This document shows positions 33,018 to 40,673 of a DNA stretch of 54,191 nucleotides, piece by piece; the first letter of the stretch is position 1; the number at the start of each line of letters is the position of its first letter. A program made the translations under genes and the position numbers. This stretch comes from Nitriliruptoraceae bacterium. GTDB lineage: Bacteria; Actinomycetota; Nitriliruptoria; Nitriliruptorales; Nitriliruptoraceae. The notes under the pieces are model-generated. The model was not told the DNA's origin. It worked only from the letters and a program-made list of their open reading frames with translations, and searched no databases. The stretch spans positions 1-54,191 of the forward strand of contig PXDB01000015.1 in the NCBI GenBank assembly GCA_003565155.1, written 5' to 3'.

Positions 33018-34450
33018 GGGGACGACTCCTGGTCCGCCGCACGGGCAGCAGGTGCCGGGGCGGTGGAGGTGAGCGGGAGCTGCGCGTGGACCCGGAAGCC
33101 GCCTCCGGGGCGGTGGCCGGCCTGGAGGGATCCGCCGAGGAGGGCGGCACGTTCCCGCATCCCCAGCAGCCCCGTGCCAGCCCCCGCAGGGTGCCGGCCC
33201 GTCCCGTCACCGGCCGGGACGTGTGCCCCAGCGACCGGCGCGGGATCGGGCGGTGCGGCCGGCGGCGTGTCACCACGACCGTCGTCGCGCACCTCGACGT
33301 CGAGGACGTCGTGGGCACGGGCGAGGCGGACCACCACCTCGGTGACGGGACCGGCGTGCTTGAGCACGTTGGTCAGCGCCTCCTGGACGATGCGGTAGGC
33401 CGAGACGGCGACCCCGCCCGGCACCTCGGCGTCGGAGAGACCCTCGGTGTCGAGGTGGACGGGGACGCCGGCCTCCGCGAGGCGTGACACCAGGGACGGC
33501 AGTTCCTTCAGGGTCGGTTGCGGAGCGGCACCGGCCCCCGCCGGACCGTCGTCCCGGAGCACGTCCACGAGCCGCCGCAGCTCCACAAGAGCGTCCCTGC
33601 CGCTGGCCTCGATGTCGGCGAGGACGGCTGCAGCGGCCGCCGGGTCCCGCTCGGCGACACGGCGTCCGGCACCGGCCTGGACGACCACCACGCTGACGGT
33701 GTGGGCCACCACGTCGTGCAGCTCGCGGGCGATCCGTCGCCGTTCATCGGCCGCGGCCAACGCGGTGGCGAGTCGTTGGTGGCGCTCCGCCTCCTCGGCG
33801 CGGACCTCCAGTTGGGCCACCAGCTGGCGCCGGGCCCGGGTGCGGTCGCCCAGGGCGAACACGCCCACCAGCACCAGGCACGTGACCACGAACCCGATGG
33901 CCTCGAACCGCCCACTGCGCCACCAGGCGGCGCTGAACCCCGCGACCACGAAGGCGGCGGTGATGGCCAGGGAGACCCGCGCGTCCTGGCGCGTGCCGTA
34001 GGCCGCCACGGAGTACAGGGCCAGCACCAGGGCGAACCCGGCAAGACCGAGCCCGTAGCCGATCAGGGTGAACACCCCGATGGTCGTGCCGCTGGCCGCC
34101 ATCGTGATCACGGGCGTGACCCGCCGCCACGCCAGCGGCACCGCGATCGCGACCGACAGCAGCGCGCCGATGGCGGGTGGTGCCGGTGCCGCGAGCCCCT
34201 GGAGCGCACCCACCACCACCTCCGCGAGCATGACCAGGCCCAGGACCGCGGCCGCGGCCACGTCCACCGTGGGCGGGCGGTCGAAGGTGCCGTCGCCCAC
34301 CGAGCGCGCGCGCCAGCCCGTCCACCGATCCGAGGTCGACCCCGCCGCACCGGTGGCGGGTTCCGACGGCGACGCGGACATCTGCGGGAGCGCGTGGTCA
34401 GCGGTCGCCGCCTCAGGCGACCGTGCCGGGGGATCGGGGGTGGTCCGCAC
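33014..34450 (-). CDS. NarX/DesK-type (HisKA_3) sensor histidine kinase
   Basis: A 478-residue kinase with a ~60-residue disordered N-terminus and five to six membrane segments (about 65-200) that form an integral membrane sensor. A coiled coil leads to the HisKA_3 box RRRIARELHDVVAHTVSV with His245, and the HATPase has EALTNVLKHAG, VEVRDDGRG and GTGLLGMRERAALLGGSL. There is a Pro/Gly/Ala-rich insert (about 400-435) between the DGRG and GLLGM motifs. Start is GTG at 34448-34450, chosen over a downstream ATG because a TACGGT -10 lies 6 bases before it. It pairs with the downstream LuxR-type regulator. Confidence 0.87.
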   Translation of the reverse strand: MRTTPDPPARSPEAATADHALPQMSASPSEPATGAAGSTSDRWTGWRARSVGDGTFDRPPTVDVAAAAVLGLVMLAEVVVGALQGLAAPAPPAIGALLSVAIAVPLAWRRVTPVITMAASGTTIGVFTLIGYGLGLAGFALVLALYSVAAYGTRQDARVSLAITAAFVVAGFSAAWWRSGRFEAIGFVVTCLVLVGVFALGDRTRARRQLVAQLEVRAEEAERHQRLATALAAADERRRIARELHDVVAHTVSVVVVQAGAGRRVAERDPAAAAAVLADIEASGRDALVELRRLVDVLRDDGPAGAGAAPQPTLKELPSLVSRLAEAGVPVHLDTEGLSDAEVPGGVAVSAYRIVQEALTNVLKHAGPVTEVVVRLARAHDVLDVEVRDDGRGDTPPAAPPDPAPVAGAHVPAGDGTGRHPAGAGTGLLGMRERAALLGGSLQAGHRPGGGFRVHAQLPLTSTAPAPAARAADQESSP

Positions 34451-34456
34451 CTGCCC

Positions 34457-34462
34457 ACCGTA
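34457..34462 (-). promoter_or_regulatory. Predicted -10 (TACGGT) of a leaderless promoter for the NarX-type kinase operon
   Basis: Minus-strand TACGGT, 6 bases (GGGCAG), then GTG. This would drive the whole block of two two-component systems. A plus-strand TACCCT lies 12 bases away and may serve the divergent membrane-protein gene. Confidence 0.4.
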
Positions 34463-34542
34463 GAGCGTGGCTACCCTCGGCGACCACCGCACCACCCCGC
34501 AGATCCGGACCGCTCCGTCGGGAGAGAAAGCGACCCCACGGC

Positions 34543-34956
34543 GTGACCCTGTTCCACCGCTACCTCGGCGTGGTCATCGTCGCGCTGTTCGCGGTGATCA
34601 TGGTGGCCGGGCTCGGCCTGCGGATGACGGGCCGGCGGGACACCCCGGTGGGACTGTGGGCGCTGCAGCACTGGACGGAGAACCTGCTGGTGGTGCAGAC
34701 CGTCACCGGGCTCGTGCTGCTGCTGCTGGGACGGCGCGCTGTCGGTATCCCGCCGGCGTGGCTGCACTACCTGTACGGGTCGATCTTCCCCCTGGTAGCC
34801 GTGGTCGGCGGCCGGCTGGCGGGGCTCCGGCGGGAGGAACGTGAGTACGTGGGGCTCGCCTGGGGCGCCTTCTTCGCCTTCGTCCTGACCCTGCGCGGGA
34901 TGCAGACCGCGTGCGGTGAGGGCCTCGCGGCGCTCGGACGCTGCCTGGCGCCCTGA
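34543..34956 (+). CDS. Small four-helix membrane protein of unknown function
   Basis: A 137-residue protein with four hydrophobic segments. Three histidines sit near membrane edges (HRYLG at the N-terminus, QHW, LHYLYG), an arrangement seen in small b-type haem or DUF membrane proteins, but no known signature is present. Two Cys lie at the C-terminus (TACGEG, GRCLAP). The GTG start is preceded by GGAGAGA, somewhat far (about 16 bases), so initiation is uncertain. It is divergent from the NarX-type kinase and followed 60 bases later by the DsbA-like gene. Confidence 0.65.
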   Translation: MTLFHRYLGVVIVALFAVIMVAGLGLRMTGRRDTPVGLWALQHWTENLLVVQTVTGLVLLLLGRRAVGIPPAWLHYLYGSIFPLVAVVGGRLAGLRREEREYVGLAWGAFFAFVLTLRGMQTACGEGLAALGRCLAP

Positions 34957-35016
34957 CCCGCATGCTGCCCGGCCCCGAAGCCTGGCCAGACGCCGCTGCC
35001 GACACCGAGGTGGACC

Positions 35017-35625
35017 GTGACCCGCCGTTTCGCCGTGACCTTCGACTACCTCTGCCCCTTCGCACGCAACGCGCACGAGCACCTGCTGACCGGGCTCGCC
35101 GCCGGCGCCGGGTGGGACGTCACGTTCCGGCCCTACAGCCTCGCGCAGGGCCATGTGGAGGAGGGGGCCACCGCGGTCTGGGACCATGAGGACCCCTTCC
35201 GGCGTCCCGGGGTGCTCGCACTGGCCGCCGGCATCGCGGTCCGCGACCACGACCCGGCCGCGTTCCGCGCCGCCCACGCCGAACTGTTCGCCGCACGTCA
35301 TGACCACGGCCAGGACCTCAAGGATCGCGAGGTGGTCCGGGCGGCGTTGGAACGTGCCGGACTCGACGGCGGTGCGGTCCTGCGCACGGTCGCGGAGCAG
35401 GACGTGCTCTCCCGGGTCCGCGAGGAACACCAGACCGTGGTGGACGAGCACCAGGTGTGGGGGGTGCCCACCTTCATCGGCGCGGAACGGGCGGCCTTCG
35501 TCCGGCTGCTGGAACGTCCCGAGGAGGATGCGGATACCGCGATCGCGGCGATCGAGCAGGTCGTCGACCTCCTCGACGGCGCGCGGGTGCTGCACGAGTT
35601 CAAGCAGACCGACCTCCCGCGGTGA
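35017..35625 (+). CDS. DsbA/FrnE-family thioredoxin-fold protein
   Basis: A 202-residue DsbA-fold protein. The active-site position reads FDYLCPFARNA, so only the first Cys (Cys14) of the CxxC pair is kept. The cis-proline loop is visible as VWGVPTFIG. The family includes FrnE polyketide isomerase-like, 2-hydroxychromene isomerase and mycothiol-linked reductases; a single-Cys form is likelier to bind thiol cofactors such as mycothiol than to make disulfides. The GTG start has GAGG 5 bases upstream. It may be co-transcribed with the small membrane protein. Confidence 0.83.
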   Translation: MTRRFAVTFDYLCPFARNAHEHLLTGLAAGAGWDVTFRPYSLAQGHVEEGATAVWDHEDPFRRPGVLALAAGIAVRDHDPAAFRAAHAELFAARHDHGQDLKDREVVRAALERAGLDGGAVLRTVAEQDVLSRVREEHQTVVDEHQVWGVPTFIGAERAAFVRLLERPEEDADTAIAAIEQVVDLLDGARVLHEFKQTDLPR

Positions 35626-35672
35626 GCGCGGGCGGCGCGAGCTGACGCCGGAGTCGCCCGCTGATCAGCGGC

Positions 35673-36629
35673 TCAGCACCGTCCCCGGAACCGCTCCGCG
35701 TGCGCGGCGGGGGGGTGGACGACATCCACCAGTGGCGCTGCGGCGACCCCGGGGGCGTGCGCCTCGGTGACCTGCAGCTCCGCCCACCAGCGCCCGGTGC
35801 CGTCGGGCAGCTCCGCGTGCAGCAGGACCTTCACATCGACCGGCGCCGGTCCCTCGATGGCGGCAGCCGTGGGGTCGAACCGGCTGCGCGCGGCCGTGCC
35901 ACGCAGTTCATGGACGGCACGCAGCCACCCGACGACCCGGCGCGCCACCGCCCCGGGATCGAGGGCCGCCAGCGGCTGCGCGTCGGTGGGCAGCAGCAGG
36001 AGATCCTCGGGGCCGAGGGGGACCGGGGGCGCCGACAGCCGCAGCCCGTCGGCGTCGGCGACGGCGTGGCGTTCCTGCAGCAGCGCAGCGAGCACCTGCG
36101 GATCGCTCAGCCGTCGCTGCTGGGTCGCGCTGATGGGCGGCACGGCGCTCGGGGTCAGGACCTGGCCGTGCGGATGCTGCTGGGAAGCACCGGCACTGGC
36201 ACCGATGGCGGTGGTCACCAGCGACCACCGGGACGGCGCACGGCCCGCCAGCTGCTGCTGGAGGGCGAACACGCTGGTCCAGGCCGCGGTGATCGCGGGG
36301 TGCAGGTGGGTGAGGGTGGGACCGTGGTCGGGCCCGACCACCAGGGTCGCGGTCCCGGTCGGACCGTCGAGGGGCGGGTAGATGTTGCGCATGGCGAACC
36401 AGCGGCCGGCACCGGCCTCGACGTGTCCTGCGACCAGCCGTTCGTCGTCCGCGGCGGTGTCGCAGAACGGGCAGCGGTCGACGTCGGTCACCAGCTCCTG
36501 GCGGACCGCTCGCGCCTGCGGCCGCAGCTCGCGCGCCGGCGTCCACAGGCCGACCCGCCCGGTCAGCGGGCAGGTCGTCGCCGTCGCCACGGGGCGCGTC
36601 CGCGCGGTCCGGGGCGGTGACGGGCTCAC
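35673..36629 (-). CDS. Galactose-1-phosphate uridylyltransferase-like (HIT superfamily) protein
   Basis: A 318-residue protein related to GalT. It has a CPFC metal-binding pair near residue 54, the strand WFAMRNIYPPLDG, a SLVTTAIGASAGASQQHPHGQVL segment containing the active-site HPHGQ (GalT uses His-Pro-His), and a conserved VDVKVLLHAELPDG late. It is therefore probably a nucleotidyltransferase acting on a sugar-1-phosphate or a related phosphorylated substrate; no galE or galK is nearby. The GTG start overlaps the stop of the upstream ACT gene (GTGA), so the two are translationally coupled. That pairing is unusual. Confidence 0.78.
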   Translation of the reverse strand: MSPSPPRTARTRPVATATTCPLTGRVGLWTPARELRPQARAVRQELVTDVDRCPFCDTAADDERLVAGHVEAGAGRWFAMRNIYPPLDGPTGTATLVVGPDHGPTLTHLHPAITAAWTSVFALQQQLAGRAPSRWSLVTTAIGASAGASQQHPHGQVLTPSAVPPISATQQRRLSDPQVLAALLQERHAVADADGLRLSAPPVPLGPEDLLLLPTDAQPLAALDPGAVARRVVGWLRAVHELRGTAARSRFDPTAAAIEGPAPVDVKVLLHAELPDGTGRWWAELQVTEAHAPGVAAAPLVDVVHPPAAHAERFRGRC

Positions 36630-37009
36630 CCGTCGGTGACCCCGAGCAGCGCCTTGGCCCGGTCGACGTCATCGCACACGATCACCAGCTTGCTGCCGGC
36701 GGCGATGTAGGCCTGCTCGATGTTGACCTCCGCGTCCGCGAGGGTCCGACAGGCCGCGCCGAGGTGGCCGGGTTCGTCGGGCAGGGCAACCACCACGACC
36801 CGTCGGGCCGCCCGGACCTCGATACCGTCCGCGGCCAGCGCCTCGAGCGCGTCGTCGGCGCGGTCCACGAGCACGTGGACGATGCCCTTGCCCTGCCCCG
36901 TGAAGGCGCTGATCGCCTCGATGTTGACCCCGGCGGCGCCGAGCACCTCGCCGAGCCGGGCGAGCTGCCCGGGGGTGTCCTCGGGGATGATGACCAGGTC
37001 CTTGCGCAC
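36626..37009 (-). CDS. Tandem ACT-domain protein
   Basis: A 127-residue protein made of two ACT domains (about 2-60 and 65-127). Both show the strand-loop-helix core: LVIIPEDTPGQLARLGEVLGAAGVNIEAISA and VVVALPDEPGHLGAACRTLADAEVNIEQAYI in composition. There is no catalytic domain, so it is likely an amino-acid-sensing regulator. The start is GTG (37009) with GAGGAGG 6 bases upstream; a TAGCCT hexamer about 25 bases further upstream is a probable -10. It is the first gene of a two-gene operon with the GalT-like protein. Confidence 0.88.
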   Translation of the reverse strand: MRKDLVIIPEDTPGQLARLGEVLGAAGVNIEAISAFTGQGKGIVHVLVDRADDALEALAADGIEVRAARRVVVVALPDEPGHLGAACRTLADAEVNIEQAYIAAGSKLVIVCDDVDRAKALLGVTDG

Positions 37010-37095
37010 CTCGACCTCCTCGCCATGGTCGTGCCAGGCTAGACACCCCCGCCGCCGGCGGGGCGACCGATCGTGGTTGCTACACTCGCCGCCGC

Positions 37096-37114
37096 CCGAG
37101 GGCTCTGCCCTCGG
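37096..37114 (+). other. 8-bp stem-loop just upstream of tRNA-Asn
   Basis: CCGAGGGC and GCCCTCGG flank TCT, ending 5 bases before the tRNA. It follows a TACACT hexamer (37081-37086) that may be the tRNA promoter -10. If so it would form in the tRNA precursor leader, where it could guide RNase P or 5' processing. Confidence 0.4.
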
Positions 37115-37119
37115 CGTCT

Positions 37120-37192
37120 TCCGGGGTAGCTCAGTTGGCAGAGCGTTCGACTGTTAATCGAAATGTCGCCGGTTCGAGCCCGGCCCCCGGAG
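37120..37192 (+). tRNA. tRNA-Asn (anticodon GTT)
   Basis: The 7-bp acceptor TCCGGGG pairs with CCCCGGA, discriminator G. The D-arm has TAGCTCAGTTGG, the anticodon loop is CTGTTAA (GTT) and the T-arm has GGTTCGAGCCC. Length is 73 bases; CCA is not encoded. The convergent quinone-oxidoreductase gene ends 4 bases after the tRNA. Confidence 0.95.
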
Positions 37193-37196
37193 CCGC

Positions 37197-38159
37197 TCAG
37201 GGACGCAGCACCAGCTTGCCGAACAGCTCCCCCTGCAGCATCCGGTTGAAGGCCCGCGGCGCGTCCGACAGCGCGAACACCTCGTCGATCGGCGGGCGGA
37301 CACCGGTCGCCTCCAGGAGGCGCACCAGGTCGACCAGCTCCTGCTTGGTGCCCATCGTCGAGCCGACGACCTCCAGCTGACGGAAGAAGACCCGTGCGAG
37401 GTCCGCCGGAGGGTTGGGTCCCGACGTCGCCCCGGAGACCACGACCACCCCGCCGGGCTCGAGCGCTCTCAGGGAGTGGGACCAGGTCGCCTCGCCGACG
37501 GTCTCCATCACCGCGTCAACCCGCTGCGGCAGCCGCTCACCTGCTGCCACCGTGACGTGCGCGCCGAGCTGACGGGCCCGCTCCAGTTTGTCCGCATCCC
37601 GGCTGGTGACGGTCACGTGCAGGCCTCCGGCGCGCGCCAGCAGGATCGCGGCGGTGGCCACCCCACCACCCGCGCCCTGCACCAGCACGCGCTTGCCGGG
37701 CGTGAGCCGCGCCCGGGTGAACAGCATCCGGTAGGCGGTCAGCCACGCCACCGGCAGGCAGGCCGCCTCCTCGAAGCTGAGCACCGCCGGTTTGTCCACG
37801 AGGTTGCGGGCCGGGACCGCGACCTGCTCGGCGAAGGTCCCGTCGTGGCGTTCGCTGAGGATGGAGAAGGCGCCGCTGAGGGTCTCATCGATCCCGTCGG
37901 GGTCGGCGATCACGGCGTGGACCACGACCTCACGACCGGTCGAGGTGACCCCGGCGGCGTCGCACCCGAGCACGATCGGAAGCCGTGCCGGGTCGATGCC
38001 CACGCCCCGCAGCGTCCACAGGTCGTGGTGGTTGAGTGCCGCCGCGCGCACCGTGACCAGCTCCCAGCCCGGCGGGGGGTCGGGCGTGGGGTGCTCCCCC
38101 AGGCGGAGCCCGGCGAGGGGGTCGTGGCGGTCGGCTGCGGCGGCGGTGACGGCGAACAT
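37197..38159 (-). CDS. Zinc-independent alcohol dehydrogenase/quinone oxidoreductase (MDR)
   Basis: A 320-residue medium-chain dehydrogenase/reductase. It has the GroES-like N-terminus (LNHHDLWTLRGVG, LGCDAAG), LPVAWLTAYRMLFTRARLTPGKRVLVQGAGGGVATAAI with the nucleotide-binding AxGxxG-type motif (GAGGGVA) and LEPGGVVVVSGATSG. Catalytic zinc ligands are missing, which fits NADPH:quinone reductase or enoyl reductase activity. The ATG start lies 6 bases after TAGGCT, pointing to a leaderless transcript. The gene follows the HTH protein on the same strand with a 31-base gap. Confidence 0.88.
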   Translation of the reverse strand: MFAVTAAAADRHDPLAGLRLGEHPTPDPPPGWELVTVRAAALNHHDLWTLRGVGIDPARLPIVLGCDAAGVTSTGREVVVHAVIADPDGIDETLSGAFSILSERHDGTFAEQVAVPARNLVDKPAVLSFEEAACLPVAWLTAYRMLFTRARLTPGKRVLVQGAGGGVATAAILLARAGGLHVTVTSRDADKLERARQLGAHVTVAAGERLPQRVDAVMETVGEATWSHSLRALEPGGVVVVSGATSGPNPPADLARVFFRQLEVVGSTMGTKQELVDLVRLLEATGVRPPIDEVFALSDAPRAFNRMLQGELFGKLVLRP

Positions 38160-38165
38160 GCCGGC

Positions 38166-38171
38166 AGCCTA
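38166..38171 (-). promoter_or_regulatory. Predicted -10 (TAGGCT) of a leaderless promoter for the MDR gene
   Basis: Minus-strand TAGGCT, 6 bases (GCCGGC), then ATG. The gap GCCGGC is identical to that of the 46012 gene and nearly identical to that of the 17225 gene (GCCGGCG). Confidence 0.45.
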
Positions 38172-38190
38172 ACGCGGCGCACCGCCGGGC

Positions 38191-39150
38191 TCAGGCGTGC
38201 CAGGCGGTCGCCGCCTGCGGCACCGGGTCGAGCGCGCTATCCACCCAACCGCCGACCGTGGCCGCCAGCTCCGGGTCGGCGATGCGGACCAGCAGTTGGA
38301 CCGCGTCGGGGCGGTCCGCCTGACGCCACCTGGTCCAGGAGACCTGCGTGACGTCCAGACCGAGGGAGGTGGCCACGCGGTGGCGCACCAGGTCGCCGGC
38401 GGCCTCCGGTCCCACCCGGGCGATCACCCGCACCCGTGCACGGACCCCCGCCTGCTCGGCGGTCACGGCATCGAGGGCACGGGCCACCAGCAGCGGCCCG
38501 CTCGCCGACAGGGTGATGGCGTGGGGGTCGATCTCCGCGATGCTGGCCAGGATGCCGACCGCGAGCGCGAAGGCCGGATCCTCGACCAGCCGCTGGCGGG
38601 CGGACGCCGCCGATGCCGCCCGGGCGAGGTGGTGCGCGAGCTGGTCATCCTCCGTCGTCGCGCCGTCGGCCGGTGCCGGCGGCTGGGCCGCCGACGGCGC
38701 CCCGGCGGCATGGCCGCCCGGCGGTGACGCCGCACCCGGGGGCACCTCCCCGACCCAGGCGGCGACGGTCAGGGTGTCGGTGGACAGCTGGCGTGCGATC
38801 TCCGAGAGCGGCACGCCCGCGCGCCGCAGGGCACGCGCCCGTGCCGGCCGGGTGTCGCCGGGCTCGTCCAGGGCACCGTCCGCACCGGCCGCAGCCGTCG
38901 GCCCGGCGCTGCCAGCGACGACGCTCAGCGGCGGCAGGCTGGCGGGCGCCACGGCACGGCGGGCGCGGGTGGTCAGCGCGAACCCGATCGGCGTGTCGTC
39001 GGCCCGCTCAGGCACCGGTCGCCCCTCATCCGCGTCATCCGAACGCTCGGGAGCCGAGCGATGGTCGTCGGACAGCTCGAGGGGCAGCATCGTCTGCGTG
39101 GCGCCGCCGGGGGCGTCGCCTGCAGGTGGGTGCGGCGTGGTCGTGTGCAT
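38191..39150 (-). CDS. HTH-containing protein of unknown function
   Basis: A 319-residue protein. The N-terminal ~100 residues are Asp/Ala/Pro-rich and probably disordered. A homeodomain-like helix-turn-helix follows (about 110-135: ARALRRAGVPLSEIARQLS, then TDTLTVAAWVGE), resembling resolvase-type HTHs. After an Ala/Pro linker comes a conserved-looking alpha/beta domain (about 180-319) with AVGILASIAEID, GPLLVARALDAV and VTQVSWTRWRQ. I cannot assign a family. The ATG start at 39150 lies 6 bases after TACGGT; a palindrome sits just behind that -10, suggesting autoregulation. It lies downstream of the sigma factor on the same strand. Confidence 0.7.
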   Translation of the reverse strand: MHTTTPHPPAGDAPGGATQTMLPLELSDDHRSAPERSDDADEGRPVPERADDTPIGFALTTRARRAVAPASLPPLSVVAGSAGPTAAAGADGALDEPGDTRPARARALRRAGVPLSEIARQLSTDTLTVAAWVGEVPPGAASPPGGHAAGAPSAAQPPAPADGATTEDDQLAHHLARAASAASARQRLVEDPAFALAVGILASIAEIDPHAITLSASGPLLVARALDAVTAEQAGVRARVRVIARVGPEAAGDLVRHRVATSLGLDVTQVSWTRWRQADRPDAVQLLVRIADPELAATVGGWVDSALDPVPQAATAWHA

Positions 39151-39156
39151 AGCTCG

Positions 39157-39162
39157 ACCGTA
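39157..39162 (-). promoter_or_regulatory. Predicted -10 (TACGGT) of a leaderless promoter for the HTH gene
   Basis: Minus-strand TACGGT, 6 bases (CGAGCT), then ATG at 39148-39150. No Shine-Dalgarno is present. Confidence 0.45.
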
Positions 39163-39166
39163 CGCC

Positions 39167-39186
39167 CGGGGTGTGACACCACCCCG
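39167..39186. promoter_or_regulatory. Palindromic operator-like site upstream of the HTH gene
   Basis: CGGGGTGTGACACCACCCCG has 7-bp complementary ends (CGGGGTG/CACCCCG). An alternative inner palindrome GGTGT-G-ACACC lies at 39170-39180. It occupies the spacer/-35 side of the predicted promoter, where a repressor would act. It is also downstream of the sigma factor gene, so it could be a terminator hairpin read from the other direction only. Confidence 0.45.
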
Positions 39187-39250
39187 TGACCTGACAACGC
39201 GGGGCGTGTGCAGCCCCACCAGCTGCCCGCGCGCCGGCGCGCGGCTGCGC

Positions 39251-40504
39251 TCACGTGTCGAGGTAACCCTCGAGCTGGCCGACGTGGCCCGGCCGTCGCA
39301 GCTTCGCGAGGGCCTTGGCTTCGATCTGGCGGATCCGTTCGCGCGTCAACCCGAGCGCGCCGCCCACCTGTTCGAGCGTGCACGGCTGCTCGCCGACCAG
39401 GCCGAAGCGCTGCTCGATGACGGCCCGCTCACGTGGGTTGAGGTCCTCCATGACGGTGTCGAGGTGGTCGCGCAGGAGCAGCTGCGCCGCCGCGTCCAGC
39501 GGGACCGTCGCGTTGTGGTCCTCGAGGAGATCGCCCATCGAGCCGTCCCCGTCCTCACCGATCGGCGCGTCGAGGGAGGCGGGATCGACCCCGATCCGCC
39601 GGAACTCCTCCAGCTTGCTCACGGGGAGCTCGGCGGCCGTGGACACCTCCTGGACGGTGGGTTCGCGCCCGAGCCGTTGGACCAGCGACCGCTCGATGCG
39701 ACCGATCCGGTTCATCGTCTCCACCAGGTGCACGGGGATGCGGATCGTCCGGGACTGGTCGGCGACCGCGCGGCTGATCATCTGCCGGATCCACCAGGTG
39801 GCGTAGGTCGAGAACTTGTAGCCACGCGTGTAGTCGAACTTGTCCACCGCACGCATCAGGCCGAGGTTGCCCTCCTGGATCAGATCGGGGAACTGCAGTC
39901 CCCGCCCGACGTGCCGCTTGGCGATCGAGACCACCAGCCGCAGGTTCGCCTCGATCATCTCCTGCTTGGCGTGCTGCCCCAACCGCTCGACCCGCCGCAG
40001 GCAGGCACGCTGCGCGGGGTTCAGCTCCACCTCGGAGTCGAGGACCTGCGCCGCAGCCATCCCCGCCTCCACCCGCTTGGCGAGGTCCACCTCCGACTGC
40101 TGATCCAGCAGGTCGACCCGACCGATCTCGTTGAGGTAGAGCCGTACCGCGTCCACCCCGGCGGTCTGCTCGGGCGCCGACGGTTGGCCGGTCGCGACCG
40201 CAGGCGCCGCGCCCCTCGGCAGATCATCGACCACGGGGACCGCCGCCTCGTGCAGCCGACCGACCAGCACCTCGACGGTGTCGTCGGCGAGCCCGGCGGT
40301 GTCGACGGCCACCGCGAGATCACCGGTGGTCACGAACCCGCGGGTACCGCCACGCTCGACCAGCTCGTCACCCACACGCCGTGTGAGGTCGACGACCAGG
40401 ACCGGGTCCTCGTCCAACGCGGTGCCGGCGGGGGGCTGGACCGCGCGCCCGTTCGAGCGACCGGCGGTGGCCGCAGGTGCCTCCGGGCGTCGACCTGCCA
40501 CCAC
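39251..40504 (-). CDS. rpoD: Primary RNA polymerase sigma factor (group 1, RpoD/SigA)
   Basis: A 417-residue sigma-70 factor. Region 1.1 is recognisable (about 44-95: [17 protein letters not shown]), region 1.2 (about 117-150: [13 protein letters not shown]), region 2 with [39 protein letters not shown] core, region 3 ([22 protein letters not shown]) and region 4.2 ([22 protein letters not shown]). Presence of 1.1 marks it as the housekeeping sigma. Start is GTG at 40502-40504 with GGGAGGGAGG 5 bases upstream; a further upstream GTG is possible. A TAGCAT hexamer on the minus strand is a candidate -10. It follows dnaG, the conserved dnaG-rpoD order. Confidence 0.95.
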   Translation of the reverse strand: MVAGRRPEAPAATAGRSNGRAVQPPAGTALDEDPVLVVDLTRRVGDELVERGGTRGFVTTGDLAVAVDTAGLADDTVEVLVGRLHEAAVPVVDDLPRGAAPAVATGQPSAPEQTAGVDAVRLYLNEIGRVDLLDQQSEVDLAKRVEAGMAAAQVLDSEVELNPAQRACLRRVERLGQHAKQEMIEANLRLVVSIAKRHVGRGLQFPDLIQEGNLGLMRAVDKFDYTRGYKFSTYATWWIRQMISRAVADQSRTIRIPVHLVETMNRIGRIERSLVQRLGREPTVQEVSTAAELPVSKLEEFRRIGVDPASLDAPIGEDGDGSMGDLLEDHNATVPLDAAAQLLLRDHLDTVMEDLNPRERAVIEQRFGLVGEQPCTLEQVGGALGLTRERIRQIEAKALAKLRRPGHVGQLEGYLDT

Positions 40505-40673
40505 GGTGGCCTCCCTCCCGCAGCGCCGGGGTCTCCCCACCCCAGGCTGCGGCAGATGCTACGGACGGGGAGCGCCACGGGACCCGGTGACGCGCCGAGC
40601 GCATCTGCCGCGCAGTGAACGCGCGCAGCTGCGACGCCGCGTCGACACCGCGCCACCGGTCACCGGGGCGGGA

